Shown here one piece after another: positions 1 through 7,655 of a stretch of DNA of 64,000 bases. The stretch is from positions 1,717,549 to 1,781,548 of the forward strand of contig NZ_LIUT01000001.1 in NCBI RefSeq assembly GCF_001277345.1, written 5' to 3'. The stretch's first letter is position 1. The number at the start of each line of letters is the position of its first letter. Under the pieces are notes generated by a model that searched no databases, had not been told where the DNA came from, and saw only the letters and a list, made by a program, of their open reading frames with translations. This DNA is from Paenibacillus solani. GTDB taxonomy: Bacteria; Bacillota; Bacilli; Paenibacillales; Paenibacillaceae. The position numbers were made by a program, and so were the translations under genes.

Positions 1-357
1 GAGCATGTAGAGCTGTCCATGCCGAAGTCGGTAAGAGCGGGGCTGCCCGGATTTTACCGCGGCTGCTTCCCGGTGGAGGACATCGGAGATACGTTCCTTC
101 GCTTTGATGGCTGGACGAAGGGTGTCGCCTGGATCAATGGCTTCAATCTCGGCCGATACTGGAACGCGGGGCCTCAGAAGGCCTTGTATATTCCCGGCCC
201 ATTATTACGTAAAGGGGAAAATGAACTGGTTCTTTTTGAACTGCATGGTGGTCCCGAATCTTGTGAAGTCGAACTGTCAGATCAACCAGACCTTGGTCAG
301 ACCGCGGCAGTGGACGAAGCTGTGCTTAATTTCGTTCAGGTCGAAGAGGACAAATAG
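1..357 (+). CDS. beta-galactosidase, GH35 family, C-terminal end (5' end outside window)
   Basis: The frame is open from base 1 and stops with TAG at 355-357, so only the last ~118 residues of a larger protein are present. The segment GWTKGVAWINGFNLGRYW followed about ten residues later by YIPGPLLRKGENELVLFE is the C-terminal beta-sandwich signature of GH35 beta-galactosidases (W-x-N-G-x-x-x-G-R-Y-W, then a G-x-N motif). The catalytic TIM barrel lies upstream and cannot be checked. GH35 enzymes cleave terminal beta-galactosides. The genes that follow (unknown sugar-type protein, KDPG aldolase) fit a carbohydrate-utilisation neighbourhood, but a hairpin at 401-427 separates them. Family assignment is from motif recognition. 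Confidence 0.85.
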   Translation, partial: EHVELSMPKSVRAGLPGFYRGCFPVEDIGDTFLRFDGWTKGVAWINGFNLGRYWNAGPQKALYIPGPLLRKGENELVLFELHGGPESCEVELSDQPDLGQTAAVDEAVLNFVQVEEDK

Positions 358-400
358 TCAATAACGATAGGGGATTTACAGTTCATCGTGTTCGGGTAAA

Positions 401-427
401 CCCGGCCAGAGAGATTCTCTGGCCGGG
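401..427 (+). terminator. hairpin after GH35 gene, probable terminator
   Basis: A perfect 12-bp stem (CCCGGCCAGAGA with its complement) closes on a 3-nt loop 44 bases after the GH35 stop. Only a weak T content follows, so it could be an inefficient terminator or an mRNA-end-stabilising hairpin. Confidence 0.6.
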
Positions 428-629
428 CTATTATCGTATGTTCCTAATGTAGGAGTCCCTGCTGGATAGTATCAGAAACATATACGTTTTTAGTCAAAAA
501 TTCGCTTTTAGATTTGTTTATTTCGGTTCGATATGTATATATAAGTTCAAATTAGTTTATTTTTGTTCGTTTTTATCGTACAGTAGTGTTGGGAAGCAGA
601 TTTTTCATCGGATCGGGAAAGGAGAACAA

Positions 630-2291
630 ATGAACGATTATAAAAAGAGAATGAGCCTGATTGTTCGGAATGTTGCGGAACAAGCATGGAATAAGCCCCT
701 GCGATCTAGCGGACTGTGGTTTCATAGTGACGTACGTGACAACTTCTATTATGCCTCCTATCTGTTTGCAGCTTCGTTAGAATGTGAGGATGATTCGCAG
801 TTCAACCGACAGGAAGGTAAGCAGCTGGCAGAGGAGGTTCTGGGTCGTGTGCTGCGGCTGCAGAACCGGGAACCGAAGAGCCCGATGTATGGACATTGGC
901 CGCTGAATCTGGAGCCTGATCCGGAAGCGGCGAGTCCGCATGTGCTGCCGGTGGAATTGATGGGGAGCTTGATGGTTTTCTTCCATCATAAGTTTGAAAG
1001 TGACATGAGTGAGGGCTTGGCGAGGGAGTTTGAGACCGCGCTGGAACACATCTATCAAGGTGGTTTTTTTCGCAAGCCGCTCACGGTGTGCAATCATCAT
1101 GAGGCGAAATATACGGCGGCCAAGTTAATATTCGGCCAACGGTTCGGCGATAAGGAACTCTTGGAGGACGGAAAACAAAGTCTTAGAGATACTCTGACTG
1201 TGCTCCGCCGGGAAGGTATGGCTGAGTACGGGTGCCTGCCGTGGTTTTGGCATTGGACACAGGCGTTCACCTGTGCGCTGGAATTGGCGGAAGAACCGGA
1301 ATTGAAGCAGGAGCTTCATGCACTATTGGATGAGCTGTGGAGCCTGCGCACGGACTATTATTTGAAAGGGGCTTGGGTAGGAGCCCACTCCAGGGGATGG
1401 CCTCATGATGCACCGAGGGATGGTAATGTGCTTCACGATTATGTCCAGTTCGGCGATTTCAACCTCTCGGAGGAGATGCCACGCACGGAGTTTGCCGGTT
1501 TTCTATTCTACGAAGCACCGGAAGCGAAACGGCAGCTTGCCCTAAATCGGAGCGAACCGACAGAGGTGCGTAAGGTTGTGATGAAATCGGTTGATGACCA
1601 GATGCGGCAGCTGCACTCCTATGCATATGTGACGGAATGTTTTGCGGCGGGCGGATTGTGGGAACGGGTTCTTGAGTTCGACAACGAGCAGCTGCGCTGG
1701 ATGTTCAGCCTCCCTGTCCGATCCGAAGGCAAGGCGAATCAGCTGTATTTCTTTCACCCGGGGGAGGGATATAATCCTTCCGGAAGCGATCCTCGCCACC
1801 AAAGCGAGTGGATGGAGGTGCTGTATCACAAAAATGTCGTGTTGGCTCTATACCCGCTGCCTGAATCAGCGGATGCCGGGGGCAGAGAAGTTGTCGGCGT
1901 TCTACCGGAAGGGGAATGGTTGTACGAGTCCGAAGCTTTGTACGGCAAAGTAGATGAGGTGTATTTTGCCATCCACTTGAGCCCTGGGACGGCTTATGAC
2001 ATCAGGGAACAATCCGGATATCATCTGGCCGTTTGCCGAGGCGACGGAATTGCTCTCACCGTAGAGGCGGTATCCGTTCGGGATGCGGAGCACAGGGGGA
2101 TCGAACAACTGAAGGCGTTCTCGCAGCGAATGTCCAAGCAGAAGCCGGATTTCAAGACAGACGGCGGGCTTGAGGTAGTGTATACAGGATGGACGACTGA
2201 AGATCAACTATGTTTGAAACATACGGCTTCAGGCAGCTCAGCGAGAATGATAAACGGAGCTGAATGTACGTTTGAATTGTATTCTGTGTAA
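630..2291 (+). CDS. unrecognised protein, probable alpha/alpha-toroid carbohydrate-active protein
   Basis: 553 residues, ATG preceded by a good AAAGGAG site. I do not recognise a family with certainty. There is no signal peptide or membrane segment, so it should be cytosolic. Roughly residues 20-330 are helix-rich with repeated aromatic/His-containing motifs (e.g. FWHWTQAF, NHHEAKYTAAK), which resembles the (alpha/alpha) toroids of polysaccharide lyases and unsaturated glycuronyl hydrolases. Residues ~350-553 look beta-rich, as in the C-terminal sandwich of such proteins. It lies between a GH35 enzyme and a KDPG aldolase and is 26 bases from the latter, so a role in breakdown of a uronate or galactonate-type sugar is plausible. 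That is inference from context only. Confidence 0.6.
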   Translation: MNDYKKRMSLIVRNVAEQAWNKPLRSSGLWFHSDVRDNFYYASYLFAASLECEDDSQFNRQEGKQLAEEVLGRVLRLQNREPKSPMYGHWPLNLEPDPEAASPHVLPVELMGSLMVFFHHKFESDMSEGLAREFETALEHIYQGGFFRKPLTVCNHHEAKYTAAKLIFGQRFGDKELLEDGKQSLRDTLTVLRREGMAEYGCLPWFWHWTQAFTCALELAEEPELKQELHALLDELWSLRTDYYLKGAWVGAHSRGWPHDAPRDGNVLHDYVQFGDFNLSEEMPRTEFAGFLFYEAPEAKRQLALNRSEPTEVRKVVMKSVDDQMRQLHSYAYVTECFAAGGLWERVLEFDNEQLRWMFSLPVRSEGKANQLYFFHPGEGYNPSGSDPRHQSEWMEVLYHKNVVLALYPLPESADAGGREVVGVLPEGEWLYESEALYGKVDEVYFAIHLSPGTAYDIREQSGYHLAVCRGDGIALTVEAVSVRDAEHRGIEQLKAFSQRMSKQKPDFKTDGGLEVVYTGWTTEDQLCLKHTASGSSARMINGAECTFELYSV

Positions 2292-2317
2292 GTATCGAGA
2301 AGAAAAGAGGAGCAAAG

Positions 2318-2980
2318 ATGAAGAGACTGCAGCTGATTCAAAAAATAGCGGAAGAGGGCGTGGTCGCGGTCCTGCGCGGTGAAACGCCGGAGCAGGTTGT
2401 GCAGATGGCCGAACAAGCCATCGCCGGCGGCATCAAAGTAATCGAGGTGACGATGACCGTACCATTTGCACTGCGGGCTATTGAAACGTTGTCGCGTAAA
2501 TATTCATGGGACGCCAAAGACCCATCCTCCTATGCCATCATCGGTGTAGGTACAGTACTTGATCCGGAAACCGCGCGTGCTGCGATATTGAATGGTGCCG
2601 AATTTGTTGTTGGGCCGTCTCTGAGCAGGGAAACCGTAATGCTGTGCAACCGTTATCGGATTCCAGTCATGCCGGGGGTCATGACGATTAAAGAGATCCA
2701 GGAAGCGTTGGAACTAGGTGCGGACATCGTCAAGCTATTCCCAGGCAACCTGTATGACCCGTCGATGATTAAGGCGATCAAGGGCCCGCTCCCGCAGGCG
2801 AATATCATGCCGACCGGTGGTGTTTCGCTTGATAATCTTGGCGAATGGATCAAGGCGGGAGCGATCGCTGTCGGTATTGGCTCAGATCTGACAAGTGAGG
2901 CTTTGAGGCAGCAGGATTACAGCTTGATTGCTCAAAAAGCGGCTGAATACAAGCGAGCTTATTTGCAGGCTAAAGGTTGA
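2318..2980 (+). CDS. eda: 2-dehydro-3-deoxy-phosphogluconate / 4-hydroxy-2-oxoglutarate aldolase
   Basis: 220 residues, the usual KDPG/KHG aldolase length. It cleaves 2-keto-3-deoxy-6-phosphogluconate to pyruvate and glyceraldehyde-3-phosphate through a lysine Schiff base in the cytosol. Visible family motifs are VIEVTMTVPFA near residue 42 (active-site Glu), GVGTVLDPETARAAI, MPGVMTIKEIQEAL, DIVKLFPGN (Schiff-base Lys) and MPTGGVSLDN (phosphate-binding Gly-rich turn). The start is ATG 2318 with AGAGGAG upstream. It follows the unknown 630-2291 gene by 26 bases, so both are likely co-transcribed in a sugar-acid pathway. A frameshift or missing residue was not seen. Confidence 0.93.
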   Translation: MKRLQLIQKIAEEGVVAVLRGETPEQVVQMAEQAIAGGIKVIEVTMTVPFALRAIETLSRKYSWDAKDPSSYAIIGVGTVLDPETARAAILNGAEFVVGPSLSRETVMLCNRYRIPVMPGVMTIKEIQEALELGADIVKLFPGNLYDPSMIKAIKGPLPQANIMPTGGVSLDNLGEWIKAGAIAVGIGSDLTSEALRQQDYSLIAQKAAEYKRAYLQAKG

Positions 2981-3025
2981 CGCATTAAATTTATTTATAA
3001 ATTGGTACGGAATTTTGTTACACTA

Positions 3026-3062
3026 ACGCCTGTTGCGGACTCCTCGAGTCTTCAATAGGCGT
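3026..3062 (+). other. imperfect stem-loop after eda
   Basis: ACGCCTGTTG (3026-3035) pairs with CAATAGGCGT (3053-3062) with one G-T position, and an inner GACTC/GAGTC pair lies within. There is no T-run directly after it. It may be part of the 3' end of the eda transcript. Confidence 0.4.
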
Positions 3063-3125
3063 AGTTTATTGCTTGACTATTCATGCTTAGTATAGACTGT
3101 AAATCCAACCGTATGCTTTTAAACT

Positions 3126-3147
3126 AGCCCATAACACGGGCTTTTTT
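3126..3147 (+). terminator. intrinsic terminator
   Basis: A short AGCCC/GGGCT stem (3126-3130 with 3138-3142) runs into TTTTTT. It separates the sugar genes from the MerR promoter downstream. Confidence 0.6.
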
Positions 3148-3195
3148 GTTTGTTTATTGGATCGGATCAAAATCGAAATTTTTCGTCAAAAAAGC

Positions 3196-3226
3196 TTGAA
3201 AGTGACGCAGCGTCATCATGTATAGT
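3196..3226 (+). promoter_or_regulatory. MerR-type promoter with operator dyad inside a 19-bp spacer
   Basis: TTGAAA (3196-3201) and TATAGT (3221-3226) are separated by 19 bp, two more than the sigma-A optimum. The spacer contains the perfect inverted repeat TGACGC-A-GCGTCA (3203-3215). A long spacer holding a dyad is the hallmark of MerR-activated promoters, where the regulator untwists DNA to align the -35 and -10. The site lies about 30 bases before the merR start, so the operon is probably autoregulated. Confidence 0.8.
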
Positions 3227-3255
3227 GAAGATATAACATACGAAGCAGAAAGCAG

Positions 3256-4038
3256 GTGTTACCATCGATTCCGATTCATGAATTATCAAAACAAACGGGC
3301 ATTACAGTGCGAACCTTACGATATTATGACCAAATCGGGCTCCTCGTTCCAGCTGCCAAAATACCTGGCAAGCAGCGGATTTATAGTGATGAAGAATTAA
3401 TAAAGCTGCAGCAAATTCAGTTTCTGAAGAAGCTTGGCTTCAGTTTGCGAGAAATATCGGATATGATGTCGAACCTGGAATGGAACTGGTCTGCCAGTTT
3501 AATGAACCAATTAGATTATGTACAGAATGAACAGAACAAGCTGGTACAAATGGAAGACGCAATTCGATCTGTCCTGCATAGCATTGCTATCGAGGGGGAG
3601 ACAAGCTGGAACGTGATTCAGAAGCTGATCCAGCTATCTGGAAAAGATCCAGCGCTGAAGCAGTCATTTCGGCAACAAATGTTTGAGAAGCGAGAAGCGG
3701 ACTTGCTGGGTCTTCTGCCCAGCATGAACAGCACGGACCCCGACTCCCTGGAGTGGATCGCCCTGCTTGGACAGCTCAAGCAGCGAATGGATGGCGGACC
3801 CGGATCACCTGAAGTACAAAGAATCATACACCGAATGGATGAAAAACGCTTGGAGCAATTTGAGGATGAAGACGTCTTTATCGATAAATTGTGGGAAATC
3901 CGTAAATCACCCGACAAATCTGAGGAGATGGGGTTATATCCGATTGAACCGGAATTAATTCGATTTATGGAGCAGGCCTATGAGATTTATGCATCAAGGA
4001 AGGAAAAACAACTCCGGGCAGGGAGGGAGACAACATGA
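3256..4038 (+). CDS. MerR family transcriptional regulator
   Basis: 260 residues from a GTG start at 3256; no ATG in frame lies closer to the conserved N-terminus. The winged-helix motif begins at residue ~8 (ELSKQTGITVRTLRYYDQIG) and continues with RIYSDEELIKLQQIQFLKKLGFSLREISDMM, both typical MerR. A coiled coil around residues 85-110 would give the dimer. The C-terminal ~140 residues are a helical effector region without the Cys cluster of metal-sensing members or an obvious TipAS drug pocket signature, so the inducer is unknown. It overlaps the next gene by 4 bases (ATGA), implying that the membrane protein is its regulated partner. Confidence 0.88.
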   Translation: MLPSIPIHELSKQTGITVRTLRYYDQIGLLVPAAKIPGKQRIYSDEELIKLQQIQFLKKLGFSLREISDMMSNLEWNWSASLMNQLDYVQNEQNKLVQMEDAIRSVLHSIAIEGETSWNVIQKLIQLSGKDPALKQSFRQQMFEKREADLLGLLPSMNSTDPDSLEWIALLGQLKQRMDGGPGSPEVQRIIHRMDEKRLEQFEDEDVFIDKLWEIRKSPDKSEEMGLYPIEPELIRFMEQAYEIYASRKEKQLRAGRETT

Positions 4039-4691
4039 CGTTGGAACTGCTGCTTTCCATCGGGGCTTTGTCGCTTCTCGACACGCTAAGTCCTGCAACG
4101 CTCGGTGTTACGGTGTATTTGCTATTAACGGGGAAGGAGCGCTTGATTTTACGTTTATTTGTCTATTTGTCAACGGTGGCAGGATTCTATTTCCTGGTTG
4201 GCATCGCACTGATGCTGGGCATGGATGCGTTATTGCAGTCCGTGAATGCGATTTTCCAAAACCGAACGGTAAGCTGGATCATGGCGATTATTGGTGGTGT
4301 TCTGTTTGTTGCCAGTTTCTTTGTACCAACGAAGAAAACATCTGAGCCGCGTCGTCCCAAGTCACAAAGATTGGGAGCCATGGTTGGATTGGGTTTGACT
4401 ACTTCACTACTAGAGGTAGCAACGGCGCTTCCGTATTTTGCCGCGATCGGTCTTATGACTACTGCTCACTTAAGTTTGCTCCAATGGATACCACTTCTTG
4501 CAGCATATAATGTTGTAATGGTACTTCCTCCGCTTATATTGCTTGGATTACATCTCGTATTTGGACGTGTTATGCAGAAACCGCTTGAGAAGCTGCGCAT
4601 GAAAATCGCCCAAAGTTCCGGTTCGGTCCTTTCCTGGGTCATGTGTATAGCCGGAGTAATCCTGGTGCTCAACAGCATAGATAACTTGTGA
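4035..4691 (+). CDS. GAP (Sap-like) family six-helix membrane protein
   Basis: 218 residues with about six hydrophobic helices. The opening MTLELLLSIGALSLLDTLSPAT is of the GAP family (Sap, sulfolipid-1-addressing protein), a LysE-related group of membrane transport proteins. A cytoplasmic, basic, Lys/Arg-rich loop (KKTSEPRRPKSQR) divides helices 3 and 4. Translation is coupled to the MerR regulator by an ATGA overlap, so the substrate is probably the signal sensed by MerR or a toxic compound exported in response. No substrate can be deduced from sequence. Confidence 0.8.
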   Translation: MTLELLLSIGALSLLDTLSPATLGVTVYLLLTGKERLILRLFVYLSTVAGFYFLVGIALMLGMDALLQSVNAIFQNRTVSWIMAIIGGVLFVASFFVPTKKTSEPRRPKSQRLGAMVGLGLTTSLLEVATALPYFAAIGLMTTAHLSLLQWIPLLAAYNVVMVLPPLILLGLHLVFGRVMQKPLEKLRMKIAQSSGSVLSWVMCIAGVILVLNSIDNL

Positions 4692-4772
4692 CAATCCGCG
4701 CCTAACATCACTGAGCTTGTTTTCAAGTTAGAGCTTTCGGTAAGGGAAGGACAACTATGGTATTAATAAATG

Positions 4773-4795
4773 TCCTATATTCAGGGGATATAGGA
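4773..4795. promoter_or_regulatory. perfect 8-bp inverted repeat upstream of metE
   Basis: TCCTATAT (4773-4780) and ATATAGGA (4788-4795) form a perfect dyad with a 7-nt centre, 240 bases before metE. It could be an operator. The remaining 4692-5035 interval is AT-rich and shows no S-box (SAM), cobalamin or T-box consensus that I can find, though MetE genes of Bacillales are often S-box controlled. Confidence 0.4.
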
Positions 4796-5005
4796 ACGAA
4801 GGCTTATGCTCGGTGCTATTCAATTTAATTAATGGTATTAAAAATTAATGTGATTAATATTGTGAAAAACCGCATATTATCACAGTCTATCCTATAGTTT
4901 CCTAATAGATATCTAGACATTCACCAGTTTAGCTATAGCTTTAGGCTATCACTGGATATAGCTTATATGAGTTACACGCTCCTTCGTCATACGTGATATC
5001 TTTCT

Positions 5006-5032
5006 TGTAACAATTTGTATAGGAGTGTTACA
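5006..5032 (+). promoter_or_regulatory. inverted repeat framing the metE ribosome-binding site
   Basis: TGTAACA (5006-5012) pairs perfectly with TGTTACA (5026-5032), leaving AGGAG (5021-5025) inside the loop or stem edge, four bases before the metE ATG. Such a hairpin could modulate translation initiation. It may also be a DNA operator half-site pair. Confidence 0.35.
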
Positions 5033-5035
5033 TAG

Positions 5036-7324
5036 ATGACGAGAAGCAGTGTATTGGGATACCCGCGTATTGGTGCGGATCGGGAATGGAAAAAAGCCTT
5101 GGAAGCGTTCTGGGCTGGTAAGCTGGAAGAGCCGGAGTTTCATCAGAAGCTGCAAGAGATAAGACTGAATCATTTGCGCAAGCAGAAGGAGAGCGGGATT
5201 GACCTAATCGCGGTCAATGATTTCAGTTACTACGATCATGTATTGGATACGGCAACCATGTTCGGGATTGTTCCCGAGCGATTCCATTATGAGGGCGGAG
5301 CTGTTCCATTATCTGTTTACTATGGTATTGCCCGGGGAACGAAGGATGCACCGGCGAGTGAAATGACCAAATGGTTCAACACGAATTATCATTATATCGT
5401 GCCTGAATTGGATGGAGCGAACCCTGTGCTTACGGAGAACCGCCCGCTAACAGCATATCGGGAGGCCAAGGAGAAGCTCGGAATTGAAGGTAAGCCGGTT
5501 ATTGTGGGTCCGTTAACTTTCCTGAAATTGTCCAAAGGTTATCAACCTTCGGAAACAGATTCTTGGCTTGATAAATTGCTGCCGCTCTACGTTCAGGTAT
5601 TGCAAGAACTTGCTCAAGAAGGGGTACAATGGGTCCAGATCGATGAGCCAATCCTTGTAACCAAGTTAAGCGATGCGGATCTTACGCGTTTATCGAGAAT
5701 CTATGAAACGTTTGCCGTGTCGGCTCCTGGTTTGAATATCATGCTGCAAACTTATTTTGAATCCATAGAAAACTATCAGAATATCATTCAGCTTCCTGTG
5801 AGCGGCATCGGGCTTGATTTTGTACATGGATTCACCGGCAATATTGAAGCCATCAAAGAAGCTGGATTTCCAGGTAATAAAGTACTGGGAGCAGGCATCA
5901 TTGATGGACGCGGGATCTGGAAGGCGCCGCTGCGTGAGAAACTGTCCCAATTGGAAGAATTGAAGAAGTACGTGGCCGCTGAACGTATCATTGTGCAATC
6001 TTCATGCAGCTTATTGCATGTTCCTGTGACGGTGAGTAATGAGACAAAACTGCTGCCTGAACTGAAGGGCGCTCTTGCTTTCGCAGACGAGAAGCTGACT
6101 GAACTGGTCCTTCTCACAAGAGCTATCGCTTCAGGTACGGATCGGATCGCGAAGGAATTGGATCAATGTGATCTTGCACTTCAGGCTCTAAAGCAATCTG
6201 AAGTACGAAATCGACATGACATTCAGCAAGCTGTGGCCGAGGTAAGTGCGCAGGAGCCAGCTCGCAGTCTTCCATTCTCGGAGCGGCATGTTGCACAGCA
6301 GAACAAATGGCAGCTGCCGATTTTCCCAACTACAACCATTGGCAGCTTCCCTCAGTCGGCAGAGGTGCGTAAGGCACGGCAGTCATGGCGTAAAGGTGAG
6401 TGGGATGATGAGCGGTATGAGCGCTTTATTCAGGATCAGATCGATATTTGGATCAACCTGCAGGAAGAGATCGGCCTAGACGTACTGGTACACGGCGAGT
6501 TCGAGAGAACGGATATGGTGGAATTTTTCGGTGAGAAGCTGGGCGGATTTGCCTTCACTCAATATGGATGGGTTCAGTCCTACGGCTCCCGTTGTGTAAA
6601 ACCTCCTATTATATACGGAGATGTTACCTTCGAAAAACCGATGACAGTGGAGGAAACAAAATACGCACAGTCGAAGACAAATCATCCTGTTAAGGGAATG
6701 CTGACCGGCCCTATCACAATCATGAACTGGTCGTTCGTCCGTGAAGATATTACGCGGGAGAAGATCGCATATCAACTGGCCTATGCGCTCAGACAAGAAG
6801 TGGAAGCATTAGAGCAGGCAGGCATCGGGATGATTCAGGTAGATGAGCCTGCAGTACGCGAAGGACTCCCACTGAAGGAAGAAGATCAAGCAGAATATCT
6901 TGAGTGGGCTGTCAAGGCTTTCCGTATGACTACGTGCACAGTTCAACCGACCACGCAAATTCATACGCATATGTGTTATTGCGAGTTCCATGATATGATC
7001 GATTCAATTGAGGCGATGGATGCCGACGTCATTTCGATTGAAACATCACGAAGTCATGGCGAGCTGATTCATAGCTTTGAAGTCAATACGTACGAACTGG
7101 GAATCGGCCTAGGTGTATACGATATCCACAGTCCGCGGGTGCCGCGCGTGGAAGAGATGACAAGCATGATTGAGCGCGCCCTGCGTGTGCTGGATCCGAA
7201 GCTGTTCTGGATCAACCCGGACTGCGGTCTCAAGACACGCGGACAGGAAGAGACAGTCGCCTCTCTTCGCAACATGGTTCAAGCGACGGAGATCGCTCGT
7301 TCGAAATATGCGTTAAACGTGTAA
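5036..7324 (+). CDS. metE: cobalamin-independent methionine synthase
   Basis: 762 residues, normal for MetE. It transfers a methyl group from 5-methyltetrahydropteroyl-triglutamate to homocysteine, the last step of methionine synthesis, in the cytosol. The N-terminal barrel starts with the conserved VLGYPRIGADREWKKALE, and the catalytic barrel begins near residue 425 with FPTTTIGSFPQSAEVRKAR. Zinc ligands are visible as His and Cys in THMCYCEFHD (about residue 645) and Cys in NPDCGLKTR (about residue 730). MTGPITIMNWSFVRED and QVDEPAVREG are substrate-binding stretches. ATG 5036 has AGGAG nine bases upstream. The gene is monocistronic, ended by the hairpin at 7381. Confidence 0.97.
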   Translation: MTRSSVLGYPRIGADREWKKALEAFWAGKLEEPEFHQKLQEIRLNHLRKQKESGIDLIAVNDFSYYDHVLDTATMFGIVPERFHYEGGAVPLSVYYGIARGTKDAPASEMTKWFNTNYHYIVPELDGANPVLTENRPLTAYREAKEKLGIEGKPVIVGPLTFLKLSKGYQPSETDSWLDKLLPLYVQVLQELAQEGVQWVQIDEPILVTKLSDADLTRLSRIYETFAVSAPGLNIMLQTYFESIENYQNIIQLPVSGIGLDFVHGFTGNIEAIKEAGFPGNKVLGAGIIDGRGIWKAPLREKLSQLEELKKYVAAERIIVQSSCSLLHVPVTVSNETKLLPELKGALAFADEKLTELVLLTRAIASGTDRIAKELDQCDLALQALKQSEVRNRHDIQQAVAEVSAQEPARSLPFSERHVAQQNKWQLPIFPTTTIGSFPQSAEVRKARQSWRKGEWDDERYERFIQDQIDIWINLQEEIGLDVLVHGEFERTDMVEFFGEKLGGFAFTQYGWVQSYGSRCVKPPIIYGDVTFEKPMTVEETKYAQSKTNHPVKGMLTGPITIMNWSFVREDITREKIAYQLAYALRQEVEALEQAGIGMIQVDEPAVREGLPLKEEDQAEYLEWAVKAFRMTTCTVQPTTQIHTHMCYCEFHDMIDSIEAMDADVISIETSRSHGELIHSFEVNTYELGIGLGVYDIHSPRVPRVEEMTSMIERALRVLDPKLFWINPDCGLKTRGQEETVASLRNMVQATEIARSKYALNV

Positions 7325-7380
7325 CCGTAAATCTGACTTGTTGTCAGGGTGGGCTGAGATATGAATCGTTAAGATAATAT

Positions 7381-7416
7381 AGAAGCAAGCTGCATCGGCA
7401 GCCTGCTTCTTTTTTT
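7381..7416 (+). terminator. intrinsic terminator of metE
   Basis: AGAAGCA-a-GCTGC pairs with GCAGC-c-TGCTTCT around a 4-nt loop and is followed by a run of T, ending about 90 bases after metE. Confidence 0.85.
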
Positions 7417-7425
7417 ACTAACCAA

Positions 7426-7506
7426 GCCGATATCTATCACGAAGCGTATAGTAGGTATGGAATCCAGTTATATGAAAGGTTTGGCTTTAAAGTAGAATCC
7501 AAGTGA
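7426..7506 (+). pseudogene. C-terminal relic of a GNAT acetyltransferase
   Basis: The frame ending with TGA at 7504-7506 reads YGIQLYERFGFKVESK at its end. The LYERFGF motif is the characteristic C-terminal acetyl-CoA-domain strand of GNAT acetyltransferases. Only about 27 codons remain, upstream of them is the metE terminator, and there is no start codon. It is therefore a decayed remnant. The rest of 7325-7655 holds no other supported gene; it carries the promoter region of the next gene, including TTGACA at 7567-7572. Confidence 0.5.
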
Positions 7507-7655
7507 CGTCTATATGTCTATGGAAGTCTTCTGACATTTACATAGAGTAGGTTGGACACAAGTTGTTGACATCTTGGTAAAATCGTTATCACATCCGGCG
7601 ATTATATTCTTCCTATGGAATCGTATCTAGCACGATCACCTAAGAAGGAGGAACC

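Noticed and set aside
4692..5035. SAM (S-box) riboswitch before metE
   Set aside because: No S-box core, GGxxCxGG-type conserved segments or terminator with T-run could be found; only a dyad and an RBS-flanking repeat are visible.
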